A DNA stretch of 64,000 nucleotides, taken from positions 124,001 to 188,000 of the forward strand of contig NZ_AUDD01000001.1 in assembly GCF_000425285.1 (NCBI RefSeq), given 5' to 3'. A model generated the notes under the pieces. The model saw only the letters and a list, made by a program, of their open reading frames with translations. It was not told the origin of the DNA and did not search any database. The stretch is from Acidipropionibacterium jensenii DSM 20535 (GTDB lineage Bacteria; Actinomycetota; Actinomycetes; Propionibacteriales; Propionibacteriaceae). The position numbers and the translations under genes are program-made. Of the stretch, positions 1-8,099 are shown in pieces; the first letter of the stretch is position 1; every line of letters begins with the position of its first letter.

Positions 1-965
1 CGGGATACATCGGGTCGACGGTCGGGTCGGCCTGCGAGGAGGCGGGCCACGAGGTGGTGGTCCTGGACGACCTGTCGGCGGGACGCCGCGAGTTCGTCCG
101 CGACCGGAAGTTCTACCAGGGCGACGTCGCCGACCAGGACCTGCTGGACCGGGTGTTCACCGAGAACCAGATCGACGCCGTGGTGCACTGCGCCGCCAAG
201 ATCATCGTCCCCGAGTCGGTCGACCAGCCGCTGGCCTACTACGAGAACAACGTTGCCAAGACCATCAAGCTGCTGCAGGCGATGGCCCGCAACGGCGTCA
301 ACCGCATCCTGTTCTCCTCCTCGGCCTCCATCTACGCCACCGACGCCGAGTTCAAGGTCACCGAGAAGTCCGCCCTGGACCCGGGTTCGCCCTACGCCAC
401 CACCAAGTTCATGGTCGAGTTCGTGCTGCGCGACGCCGCCCACGCCTCCGACCTCAAGGCCCTGTCGCTGCGCTACTTCAACCCGATCGGGTCGGACCCG
501 AAGCTGCGCACCGGCCAGCAGATCGAGCACCCCACCCACGTCCTGGGCAAGATGATCGACGCCTGGCTGGACAAGACCACCTTCACCGTCACCGGAGCCG
601 ACTGGCCGACCCGCGACGGGTCGGGGATCCGCGACTTCATCCACGTCTGGGATCTCGCCCGCGCCCACGTCGCCGCCCTCGAGCACCTCGACGAGGTGAC
701 CGCCGAGGATCCCTACCAGGTCTTCAACATCGGCACCGGCAACGGGGTCACCGTCAAGGAGCTGGTGGACGCCTTCGAGGAGGGCACCGGCAAGCCGCTG
801 GACGTCGTCTACGGCCCGCCCCGTCCCGGTGACGTCGCCGGCGCCTACACCGTCTCGCACCGCGCCAAGGATCTGCTCGGCTGGAGCGCCCAGCTCACCC
901 CGGCCGACGGCATCCGCGATGCCATCGCCTGGCTGCCCGAGCGCAAGAAGATCCTGGGCTACTGA
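1..965 (+). CDS. galE: UDP-glucose 4-epimerase, 5' end cut by the window
   Basis: This enzyme interconverts UDP-glucose and UDP-galactose in the cytoplasm, feeding galactose use and cell-envelope sugars. The frame is open from base 3 and begins inside the Rossmann fold with GYIGS, the end of the usual GGAGYIGS nucleotide loop, so roughly the first ten residues lie upstream of the window. The internal GTG at 54 is not the true start. The short-chain-dehydrogenase catalytic pair is visible as YATTK after the SSSASIY strand. The C-terminal half has the family's typical NIGTGNGVTVKEL and PRPGD segments. Length from the start of the window (about 320 residues) fits GalE. A small membrane-protein gene follows 22 bases later. 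Confidence 0.93.
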   Translation, partial: GYIGSTVGSACEEAGHEVVVLDDLSAGRREFVRDRKFYQGDVADQDLLDRVFTENQIDAVVHCAAKIIVPESVDQPLAYYENNVAKTIKLLQAMARNGVNRILFSSSASIYATDAEFKVTEKSALDPGSPYATTKFMVEFVLRDAAHASDLKALSLRYFNPIGSDPKLRTGQQIEHPTHVLGKMIDAWLDKTTFTVTGADWPTRDGSGIRDFIHVWDLARAHVAALEHLDEVTAEDPYQVFNIGTGNGVTVKELVDAFEEGTGKPLDVVYGPPRPGDVAGAYTVSHRAKDLLGWSAQLTPADGIRDAIAWLPERKKILGY

Positions 966-987
966 GCCCCGGAGGACCGGCACGAGG

Positions 988-1143
988 ATGAAGCACAGGT
1001 TCTGGTGGGGTCTGGTCGCACTGGCGGCCGGATGTCTGGTCGGCGGGCGGATCGACGCCCACCGACGCCGTCAGCGGGCCGCCCTGTGGGCGGTGGCGAC
1101 CGAGGGAGTCTCCTCGGCCGACCCGCATCCCCGCTGGTTCTGA
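988..1143 (+). CDS. small single-pass membrane protein, function unknown
   Basis: A 51-residue protein beginning MKHRFWWG. One hydrophobic helix (about residues 6-20, ending in a Gly-Cys-Leu-Val-Gly-Gly run) is followed by an arginine-rich stretch, so the topology is probably N-terminal anchor with a short basic tail. A GGAGGA ribosome binding site lies 11 bases before the ATG. It starts 22 bases after galE and ends 66 bases before the HAD gene, which suggests co-transcription. I do not recognise a family. Small proteins of this shape are common in actinobacteria. The good ribosome binding site and the uninterrupted spacing are the main support. Confidence 0.55.
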   Translation: MKHRFWWGLVALAAGCLVGGRIDAHRRRQRAALWAVATEGVSSADPHPRWF

Positions 1144-1209
1144 GCCGGGCTGGTTCAAGGCTGGGCTGGTTCAAGGCGGGGCGCCCCGTGGCGCGAGAAG
1201 GAGAAGACG

Positions 1210-1902
1210 ATGGTCTCACTGGTGACCTTCGACATGGCCGGCACCACCGTCGATGACGGTGGTGCGGTGTCGCGGGCGCTGCGCGCGGCGGTCGAGGAGA
1301 CCGGCGCCAGCGTCGCTCAGGAGGACCTGGAGGTCTGGTCCGGGGTGGAGCGGACCAGCGCCATCTCGGCGCTGATGGCGCTGGGCGGGGTGCACCCCGC
1401 CCGCGGTGCGGCACGCGCCCAGTTCCTGAGGTTCTCCACCATCCTGGCGGACAGCTGGCGCACCGACCCGCCGCAGGAGATCGCGGGGGCCACCGAGACC
1501 TTCGAGACCCTCCACGAGGAGGGCATCCGGGTGGCCCTCACCACCGATCTGAACGAGGCATCGGTGACCCCTCTGATGGAGGAACTGGGCTGGTGGCCGG
1601 CCCGCCGGCCGCTCATCGACACCGTCGTGACCGCCGACGACGTGGCCTCCGGGTGCCCCGCCCCCTACCTCATCCACCGGGCGATGGAGCGCACCCGGGT
1701 GGTCGACGTCCGCCAGGTGCTGGCGGCCGGGGACACCGTCGTCGATCTGCAGGCCGCCCGCAATGCCGGCGTGGCCCCGGTCAGCGTGCTCACCGGTGCC
1801 GGGGACCGGCAGACCCTGGAGGCGGCCGGCCCCGACTACCTGCTCGGGTCGATCGCCGAGCTGCCGGCGGTGATCTCGGCCGCCGGCTCGGCGATGGGCT
1901 GA
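1210..1902 (+). CDS. phosphonatase-like HAD hydrolase
   Basis: A 230-residue HAD-superfamily hydrolase with a C1-type helical cap. Motif I is DMAGTTVDD. The nucleophile is D8, and the second acidic position of DxD is Ala10, as in phosphonoacetaldehyde hydrolase (DWAGT). The cap segment SGVERTSAI aligns with the region that carries the Schiff-base lysine in true PhnX, but here Arg48 occupies that place, so genuine phosphonoacetaldehyde cleavage is doubtful. Motif III/IV residues appear near AAGDTVVDLQAARNAG. It resembles the PhnX-like family of unknown substrate. No phosphonate transport or transaminase gene is nearby. The ATG has a GAGAAGGAGAA ribosome binding site. Confidence 0.8.
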   Translation: MVSLVTFDMAGTTVDDGGAVSRALRAAVEETGASVAQEDLEVWSGVERTSAISALMALGGVHPARGAARAQFLRFSTILADSWRTDPPQEIAGATETFETLHEEGIRVALTTDLNEASVTPLMEELGWWPARRPLIDTVVTADDVASGCPAPYLIHRAMERTRVVDVRQVLAAGDTVVDLQAARNAGVAPVSVLTGAGDRQTLEAAGPDYLLGSIAELPAVISAAGSAMG

Positions 1903-1907
1903 GCGCC

Positions 1908-2540
1908 TCAGACGCGCATCAGTACCTTGAGCAGGGCCGTCATCTGCCGGGCGACCGCCAGGTGATCGGCCGGGTTGCCGGAGATGATCGCCTCGATCAT
2001 CTGCTGGTCGTAGAGGGTGCGCATGATCGAGAGCAGGTCGTCCACCGAGATCCCCAGCCGGACGTCGTTGGCCGCGATGACGTCGGCGACCAGGTCGCGC
2101 AGGGCCGGGGTGCAGGACTCGTTGAGCGCCCGGTAGGCCGGTCGCAGTTCGGGGTCGCGGGCCGCCTGGAGGCGGATCTCGTTGATCGCCAGGATGGTCT
2201 GGGGGTCGGTGCTCACGGTGGACAGGAACAGGCTGACGGCCCGGTCGAGCTTCTGCTCGATCGGCAGTTCGCTGGCCGAGACCCTCGGCAGCTGGGTCGA
2301 CAGGGTCTGGTAAGTCTGGTCGATCGAGCGCTGCAGGACGTCGAGGCAGAGGTCGTTCTTCGACTCGAAGTTGGAGTAGAAGGCGCCGCGGGTGAACCCC
2401 GCCTCCTCGCAGATCTCCTCCACCGAGGCGCCGTCGACCCCCTTGCGGGCGAACACCCGGATCGCCGCCCAGGCCAGCCGTTGCCTGGTGGCCTCCCGCC
2501 GGGTGCTGACCTGCTCGCGGGACGCAATCACATCGGTCAT
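1908..2540 (-). CDS. TetR-family transcriptional regulator
   Basis: A 210-residue DNA-binding repressor. The N-terminal TetR helix-turn-helix spans about residues 17-63 (ATRQRLAWAAIRVFARKG, then EICEEAGFTRGAFYSNF). The C-terminal ligand domain is unspecific. It is divergent from the MMPL exporter gene, with 199 bases between the two starts, and that gap holds two inverted repeats that are good candidate operators. By analogy with other TetR-exporter pairs it probably represses its own gene and the exporter/YhgE operon until a toxic or lipid-like ligand binds. The ligand cannot be read from the sequence. Confidence 0.9.
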   Translation of the reverse strand: MTDVIASREQVSTRREATRQRLAWAAIRVFARKGVDGASVEEICEEAGFTRGAFYSNFESKNDLCLDVLQRSIDQTYQTLSTQLPRVSASELPIEQKLDRAVSLFLSTVSTDPQTILAINEIRLQAARDPELRPAYRALNESCTPALRDLVADVIAANDVRLGISVDDLLSIMRTLYDQQMIEAIISGNPADHLAVARQMTALLKVLMRV

Positions 2541-2577
2541 CGTTGGCCTCCTGTCCTCCGGCCCCTGCCAGTTTGCA

Positions 2578-2606
2578 TACGGAAGTGTATCGGATACGCT
2601 TCCGTA
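2578..2606. promoter_or_regulatory. 29-bp palindrome, probable TetR operator
   Basis: The arms TACGGAAGTGTATC (2578-2591) and GATACGCTTCCGTA (2593-2606) are inverted repeats with one mismatch around a central G. It lies 38 bases before the TetR start codon and 134 bases before the MMPL start, in the shared promoter region. The size and symmetry fit a TetR dimer or pair of dimers. Confidence 0.7.
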
Positions 2607-2609
2607 CTG

Positions 2610-2625
2610 GATACGGGTATGTATC
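2610..2625. promoter_or_regulatory. second shorter GATAC/GTATC inverted repeat
   Basis: GATAC (2610-2614) and GTATC (2621-2625) flank six bases. The half-site GATAC/GTATC is shared with the larger adjacent palindrome, so this may be an auxiliary operator for the same regulator. The short arms make it less certain. Confidence 0.4.
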
Positions 2626-2739
2626 GGACCTGCTCAGGGGGAGTACCGGCGGGCCGACATCCCGGATCTGCGAGTCATCGTCCGCCAGCGGCGCCGACGG
2701 CACGCGGAAACCGAGTGTGTCGATATTTCTGAGGTGACG

Positions 2740-5547
2740 ATGTCCTCCTTCCTGCATGATCTCAGCGCCTGGTGCTTCCGGCGCGCCAAGACGGTCATTG
2801 CGATCTGGCTCGGGATCCTGGCCCTGCTGGGCGGGCTGACAGCCGGTTTCGGGGGATCATTCGAGGACACCTTCACCATTCCCGGCGCACCCTCGCAGGT
2901 GGCCATGGACAACCTCAAGGCGACCTTCCCGCAGGCCGCCGATCTCACCGCCGATGTGGTGGTCGTGGTCCCCAAGGGGGACTCGGTGGAGTCGGCGGCG
3001 ATCCGCCCGAAGATCGAGCAGGGGGTCACCGACCTCGGGAAGCTGAGCTTCGTCCGCACTGCCACCTCCCCGTGGGCCAAGTACGTCAGCGGCATGATCA
3101 GCGACGACCGGACGGCCGCCGTCATCCAGGTTGATCTGGGCAACACGACCCAGGTCTCCTTCTCCGACAAGGACAAGGCGGCCCTCCAGCAGGCCGGTCA
3201 CCGGATCGAGCAGGCCCTGCCGGTGGGCGCCAGGGTGACCGTCGGCGGCCAGGCCTTCGGCGCCACCTTCCCGTCCATCGGGATCACCGAGGCGCTCGGC
3301 GTCGTGGTCGCCCTCATCGTGCTGTTCATCACCCTGGGGTCCATCGTCGCCGCCGGGATGCCGGTCCTCACCGCCCTCATCGGGGTGGGGATCTCCACCT
3401 GCATCACGATGCTGCTGGCCAATTTCACCGACATCAACTCCACCACCCCGCTGCTGGCCGTGATGCTGGGTCTGGCGGTGGGCATCGACTACGCCCTGTT
3501 CATCCTGTCGCGGCACCGCGACCAGCTCGCCGAGGGGGTCGATCCGCAGTCCTCGGCGGCCCGGGCGGTGGCCACCTCCGGTTCGGCGGTCGTCTTCGCC
3601 GGGACCACCGTCATCATCGCCCTGGTCGGTCTGGCGATCGCCGGGATCCCCTTCCTCACCGTGATGGGCGTCTTCGCCGCGGTCGGCGTCGCCCTGGCGG
3701 TGGCGATCGCCCTCACCATGCTGCCCGCCTTCATGGGACTGATGGGGCAGCGGATGGCCCCCCGCCGTCCGCGCAGGAAGCGCAGCAGGGCCGCCGCAAA
3801 GGTGGCCGCCGCTGACCAGGAGGCGGTCGGGGACGGCGCCACCGGCTCCGGCCGGCAGAGCGGCGCGGCACCGGCCGCCGAACCCGCCCGGGCCACCAAG
3901 GACCCCCGCAAGGGGATCTTCGGCTGGTGGGTGCGGGTGGTCACCAAGGTCCCGGTGGTCACTGTCCTCATCGTCGTGGTGGTGCTCGGCTCCCTGGCCA
4001 TCCCGGTCAAGGACCTCCACCTCTCCCTGCCCAGTGCCGCCGAGGACGCCCTCGGCACCCCCTCCCGGCAGACCTACGACACCCTCACCGAGAAGTTCGG
4101 CGAGGGGTTCAACGGCCCCATCATCGTCACCGCTGACATCGTCAACTCCACCGATCCGATGGGTGTCATCAACGGGTTGAAGAAGGAGATCGCGGACCTG
4201 CCCGGCGTCAAGCAGGTGCCGGTCGCCATTCCCAACCAGAACGTCGACACCGGCATGATCCAGGTCATCCCGACCACCGGGCCCTCCGACCAGGCCACCG
4301 CCGACCTGGTGAACCGGCTGCGCGACCAGCAGTCCCGGTGGAAGAGCGAGTTCGGGGTGGACACCGGGGTGACCGGCGTCACCGCCATCCAGATCGACGT
4401 CTCCGACCAGCTGGGCCGGGCGATGCTGCCCTTCGCGCTGTTCGTGGTGGGGCTGTGCATCATCCTGCTGACCGTGGTCTTCCGGTCCATCGCGGTGCCC
4501 ATCAAGGCGACCGTGGGATACCTGCTCTCGGCGGGAACCGGACTCGGCGCCGCCCAGCTGGTCTTCAACCGCGGGGTCGGCCTGAGCATCATCAACATCG
4601 ACAAGCCGGTGCCGATCATCTCCTTCATGCCGATCGTCGTGATGGGCATCCTGTTCGGCCTGGCGATGGACTACGAGGTCTTCCTGGTCTCGCGGATGCG
4701 TGAGTCCTACACCCACGGGATGGCGGCCAAGGAGGCCGTGGTGGACGGCTTCGTCCACTCCGGCAAGGTCGTCACGGCGGCCGCCCTCATCATGTTCTCG
4801 GTCTTCGCCTTCTTCATCCCCGAGGGGATGCACGCGCTGCGCGAGATCGCCCTGGCGCTGGCCATCGGCATCGTGGTGGACGCCTTCCTGGTGCGGATGA
4901 CCTTCGTCCCCGCCGTCCTCACGATGCTCGGTGACAAGGCCTGGTGGCTGCCGAAGTGGCTGGACGAGCGTCTCCCGGTCCTCGACATCGAGGGGGAGGC
5001 CGTCACCCGCGAGCGCAATCTCGCGCAGTGGCCCACCGCCGACCACACCGAGGCCGTCCACGGCGAGGATCTCGCCGTCGAGGGGCTGTTCAGCGGGGTC
5101 CGCGCCCACGTCGAACCCGGCGAGGTCCAGGCGGTGGTGGGACCTCCGGGGGCCGTCACCGGCCTGCTGCTGGCCCTGTCGGGGCGTCTCACCCTCGACT
5201 CCGGCACCTGCCGGTCGGCCGGCGAACTGCTTCCCGACCGGGCCCCCCGGGTCCGGCGGCTGGTGACCTTCGTCGACGCCGCCGAACCCGACGGGCTGGC
5301 CGAGAGGCTCCGCCGGGGCCTGGCCCCCACCACCCGACTGGCCATCATCGACCACGCCGACCAGGTCGTCGACCCGGAGTCCCGGGCCGCCCTGGAGCAT
5401 CTGTGCACCCGGGCCCGCACGGCAGGACGCACCGGCGTCCTGCTCGGCGCCCAACGCGCCGGCCGACTCGACTGGCTCAACCCCGACGGGGTCGGCGAGC
5501 TCGCCGCCGTCGACCCGACTCCCGCCCTTCCCGAAGGAGCGAACTGA
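2740..5547 (+). CDS. MMPL-family RND exporter with a degenerate ABC-ATPase-like C-terminal domain
   Basis: A 935-residue inner-membrane protein. Residues 1-760 form a typical MMPL/RND transporter: TM1 near residues 15-35, a first periplasmic domain, a helix bundle including GLAVGIDYALFILSRHR, a variable basic loop near 330-390, a second periplasmic domain, and a second bundle with FGLAMDYEVFLVSRMRE. The paired Asp-Tyr motifs are the proton-relay sites of the family. Residues about 775-935 are an extra domain laid out like an ABC nucleotide-binding domain, but the P-loop position reads GPPGAVT (801-807) without lysine, the Walker B-like strand is LAIIDHAD (867-874), and no LSGGQ is present. 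The start ATG at 2740 fits the first hydrophobic helix; the open frame further upstream crosses the operator region. The stop overlaps the next ATG (TGATG). Confidence 0.88.
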   Translation: MSSFLHDLSAWCFRRAKTVIAIWLGILALLGGLTAGFGGSFEDTFTIPGAPSQVAMDNLKATFPQAADLTADVVVVVPKGDSVESAAIRPKIEQGVTDLGKLSFVRTATSPWAKYVSGMISDDRTAAVIQVDLGNTTQVSFSDKDKAALQQAGHRIEQALPVGARVTVGGQAFGATFPSIGITEALGVVVALIVLFITLGSIVAAGMPVLTALIGVGISTCITMLLANFTDINSTTPLLAVMLGLAVGIDYALFILSRHRDQLAEGVDPQSSAARAVATSGSAVVFAGTTVIIALVGLAIAGIPFLTVMGVFAAVGVALAVAIALTMLPAFMGLMGQRMAPRRPRRKRSRAAAKVAAADQEAVGDGATGSGRQSGAAPAAEPARATKDPRKGIFGWWVRVVTKVPVVTVLIVVVVLGSLAIPVKDLHLSLPSAAEDALGTPSRQTYDTLTEKFGEGFNGPIIVTADIVNSTDPMGVINGLKKEIADLPGVKQVPVAIPNQNVDTGMIQVIPTTGPSDQATADLVNRLRDQQSRWKSEFGVDTGVTGVTAIQIDVSDQLGRAMLPFALFVVGLCIILLTVVFRSIAVPIKATVGYLLSAGTGLGAAQLVFNRGVGLSIINIDKPVPIISFMPIVVMGILFGLAMDYEVFLVSRMRESYTHGMAAKEAVVDGFVHSGKVVTAAALIMFSVFAFFIPEGMHALREIALALAIGIVVDAFLVRMTFVPAVLTMLGDKAWWLPKWLDERLPVLDIEGEAVTRERNLAQWPTADHTEAVHGEDLAVEGLFSGVRAHVEPGEVQAVVGPPGAVTGLLLALSGRLTLDSGTCRSAGELLPDRAPRVRRLVTFVDAAEPDGLAERLRRGLAPTTRLAIIDHADQVVDPESRAALEHLCTRARTAGRTGVLLGAQRAGRLDWLNPDGVGELAAVDPTPALPEGAN

Positions 5548-8099
5548 TGTCCCCACGCACGAAGTCCACAGCCTCGGGGTCCTCCAGCGCCCGCCCCAGG
5601 GCCGAACGCTCCCACTCGACCATCGCGCTGAGCTGGCACACCGTGGTCGCCCTGGTGCTGGTGCCGCTGGTGGTGGCCGGGGCGCTGATCGGCACCACCT
5701 GGAAGATGACCAACCGGCTCTCCCAGGTGCAGGCCGCCATCGTCAACCAGGACGCCGGGGTCACCTTGGGCGGCCAGTTCGTCCCGCTGGGCCGCCAGCT
5801 GTCGGGGGAACTCATCAAGTCGAGCACCACGACCACCGACGGGCGGCCCATCTCCTGGGTGCTCGCCGACTCCGCCGGCGCCGCCAAGGGACTGAAGGAC
5901 GGCAGCTACGCCGCCGTCGTCACCATCCCCAAGTCCTTCTCCAAGGACGCCACCTCTTACTCGGCCAACAAGGGTGACCAGGCCCGCCAGGCCGTCATCA
6001 CGGTGGCCACCTCGGACTCCTCCCCGGTCACCGACTCGGCGATCGCCACGATGACCGCCCAGGCCGCCCAGAACCAGATCAACAAGACCCTCAACAGCCA
6101 GTACCTCGACAACATGTACATCGGGCTCAACAAGTCGGCCAGCGGGATGGTCTCCCTCAGCAAGGGCGCCTCCCAGCTCAACGACGGCGCCCAGCAGCTC
6201 ACCGGCGGGGTGAAGTCCGCCACCTCGGGCAGCCAGCAGCTGTCCAACGGTCTCGGCCAGCTCGACAAGGGCGGGCAGACCCTCACCTCCGGCGGCTCCC
6301 AGCTGCTGGTCGGGGTGCGTCAGCTCGCCTCCGGGGTCGCCCTGCTCGACGCCAACGGCAGCAAGCTCAACGCCGGTGGCACCCAGCTGGCCTCAGGTGC
6401 CAGGACTCTCGACGCCGCCGGCAGCAAGCTCAATGCCGGTGGCACCCAGCTGGCCTCGGGGACCAGGACCCTGGACGCCAACGGCAGCAAGCTCAACGCC
6501 GGTGGCACCCAGCTTCGCAACGGCGCCAACCAGCTGTCGGCCGGCATCAATCAGATCGACCGCCAGCTCCAGCAGACCAGCGGCACCGTCCCGTCGATGA
6601 GCCAGGAGCAGCTCGCCCAGATCCAGCAGCTGAGCACCGGGGCCACCGCGATCGCCGACGGCAGCGCCGGGGTCTACGCCGGAATGCAGCGCTACCAGGG
6701 GGCGATGGCCCGACCCACCGACTCCCAGATCGCCCAGGTCGTCAACCAGATCTGCGCCCAGAACGCCCAGGCCTGCGCCACCGACGCCGCCCGGGCACAG
6801 CTGGCCGCCGGGGTGAAAGCCGGGATGGCCGCGGCCGCCCAGTCGATGGGCAGCTCCTCCGACCCCGACTCCCTGATGGGCGGGGCCCGGGCCACCAGCG
6901 AGGGGGCGCGCAGCTACGCCTCGAAGGTCAGCGAGGGGATCGATCAGCTCACCGCGACCCTGAAGGCCCTGCCCGGCCAGATCGGCAAGCAGATCACCGC
7001 CCTCAAGGACGGTGTCCACCAGCTCGCCACCGGCGCCAACCAGGTCTCGAGCGGGGTGTCGACCTACACGAACGGCGTCTCGCGGTACACCGCCGGGGTG
7101 CACACCCTGTCATCCGGGGTGTCGACCTACACGAACGGCGTCTCGCAGTACACCGCCGGGGTGCACACCCTGTCGTCCGGGGTGTCGACCTACACGAAGG
7201 GGGTCTCGCAGTACACCGGCGGGGTGCACACGATGGCCCAGCAGATGCCGACCCTGACCACCGGCGCCCAGCAGTACGTCGCCGGGGTGGGGCAGTTCGC
7301 CCAGGGGGTGCACCAGACCTCCCAGGGCGCCGACAAGCTCTACGCCGGACAGGTGAAACTGTCCCAGGGAGCGGTCAAGTTCGCCCAGGGCTCCGACACC
7401 TTCGCCACCGACGTCGCCAAGGGGGCCAAGCAGGTGCCCACCTACTCGGCCTCCGACCGGCAGAAGCTGTCCGACGCCGTCTCCTCGCCGGTGCGGGCGA
7501 GCAGCACCCCGATGGGCACCTCGGCATGGGTGGTCGGACTGATCCTCATCCTCGGACTGTGGATCGGCGCACTGGCGATCTGGACGGTGGCCCGCACCGT
7601 GCCCTCCCGGGTGCTCACCTCCTCCCGGTCCACCCTCTCCCTGCTGTGGAGCTCGCTGTCGACCGGCGCCGGCGTGATGGCGGCCAGCGCGGCGGGGCTG
7701 GCCCTGCTGGCGACCCTCACCACCGGCATCTCGGTGCCGCGCGGCCTGGGGCTGTTCGGGATGCTGCTGCTGGTCGGCGCGATGTTCCTGGCCGTCAACC
7801 ACGCCCTGGCCGGCTGGCTGCACGCCATCGGACGGTTCATCAGCGTCATCCTGGTGGCCGCCGCCTCCGCCGTCGGACTGGTCTCGGCGGTGCCGGGTCC
7901 GGTCCGCTGGGTGCACGACATCTCCCCGCTGAAACCCGCGATGGAGGCGCTGACGGCGATCCTGGCCGGTCACTCACCGACCTTCGGATCCCTGCTGACG
8001 ATCATCATGTGGTTGCTGATCGGAGGACTGGCGAGCCTGCTCGCGGTCAACCGGGCCCGGCACATCAGTCCGGCCAAGGTGATCGCCGAACTCACCTGA
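5547..8099 (+). CDS. YhgE/Pip-family membrane protein
   Basis: An 850-residue protein with one N-terminal membrane helix (about residues 32-52), a long extracytoplasmic segment and about five C-terminal helices (from residue 650), the usual YhgE/Pip plan also related to ABC-2-type permeases. The start of the outer domain (QAAIVNQDAGVTLGG) is the family hallmark. The middle is a long heptad-like, Gln/Gly/Ser-rich region with tandem 21-residue repeats, probably an extended helical stalk. Its ATG overlaps the exporter's stop codon and has a GAAGGAG ribosome binding site, so the two are translationally coupled. In relatives an ABC ATPase gene often precedes YhgE; here the degenerate ATPase-like tail of the exporter sits in that place. 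The role is probably export or envelope transport; the substrate is unknown. Confidence 0.85.
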   Translation: MSPRTKSTASGSSSARPRAERSHSTIALSWHTVVALVLVPLVVAGALIGTTWKMTNRLSQVQAAIVNQDAGVTLGGQFVPLGRQLSGELIKSSTTTTDGRPISWVLADSAGAAKGLKDGSYAAVVTIPKSFSKDATSYSANKGDQARQAVITVATSDSSPVTDSAIATMTAQAAQNQINKTLNSQYLDNMYIGLNKSASGMVSLSKGASQLNDGAQQLTGGVKSATSGSQQLSNGLGQLDKGGQTLTSGGSQLLVGVRQLASGVALLDANGSKLNAGGTQLASGARTLDAAGSKLNAGGTQLASGTRTLDANGSKLNAGGTQLRNGANQLSAGINQIDRQLQQTSGTVPSMSQEQLAQIQQLSTGATAIADGSAGVYAGMQRYQGAMARPTDSQIAQVVNQICAQNAQACATDAARAQLAAGVKAGMAAAAQSMGSSSDPDSLMGGARATSEGARSYASKVSEGIDQLTATLKALPGQIGKQITALKDGVHQLATGANQVSSGVSTYTNGVSRYTAGVHTLSSGVSTYTNGVSQYTAGVHTLSSGVSTYTKGVSQYTGGVHTMAQQMPTLTTGAQQYVAGVGQFAQGVHQTSQGADKLYAGQVKLSQGAVKFAQGSDTFATDVAKGAKQVPTYSASDRQKLSDAVSSPVRASSTPMGTSAWVVGLILILGLWIGALAIWTVARTVPSRVLTSSRSTLSLLWSSLSTGAGVMAASAAGLALLATLTTGISVPRGLGLFGMLLLVGAMFLAVNHALAGWLHAIGRFISVILVAAASAVGLVSAVPGPVRWVHDISPLKPAMEALTAILAGHSPTFGSLLTIIMWLLIGGLASLLAVNRARHISPAKVIAELT
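6348..6536 (+). repeat. three 63-bp tandem repeats within the YhgE/Pip gene
   Basis: Units at 6348-6410, 6411-6473 and 6474-6536 each encode 21 residues starting DANGSKLNAGG or DAAGSKLNAGG. The first two are nearly identical at DNA level and the third diverges in its last 20 bases. In-frame length keeps the stalk periodicity. Confidence 0.85.
7047..7235 (+). repeat. second set of three 63-bp tandem repeats in the YhgE/Pip gene
   Basis: Units at 7047-7109, 7110-7172 and 7173-7235 encode SSGVSTYTNGVSRYTAGVHT-like 21-residue blocks with only a few base differences. The same unit length as the upstream set but a different sequence points to independent recent duplication of a structural 21-residue period. 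Confidence 0.88.

Noticed and set aside
2857-5556. Long open frame on the minus strand opposite the MMPL exporter (and similar ones opposite many genes)
   Set aside because: High GC leaves few stops in antisense frames. The translations are rich in Gly, Asp, His and Arg with no domains, while the sense frames hold complete families.
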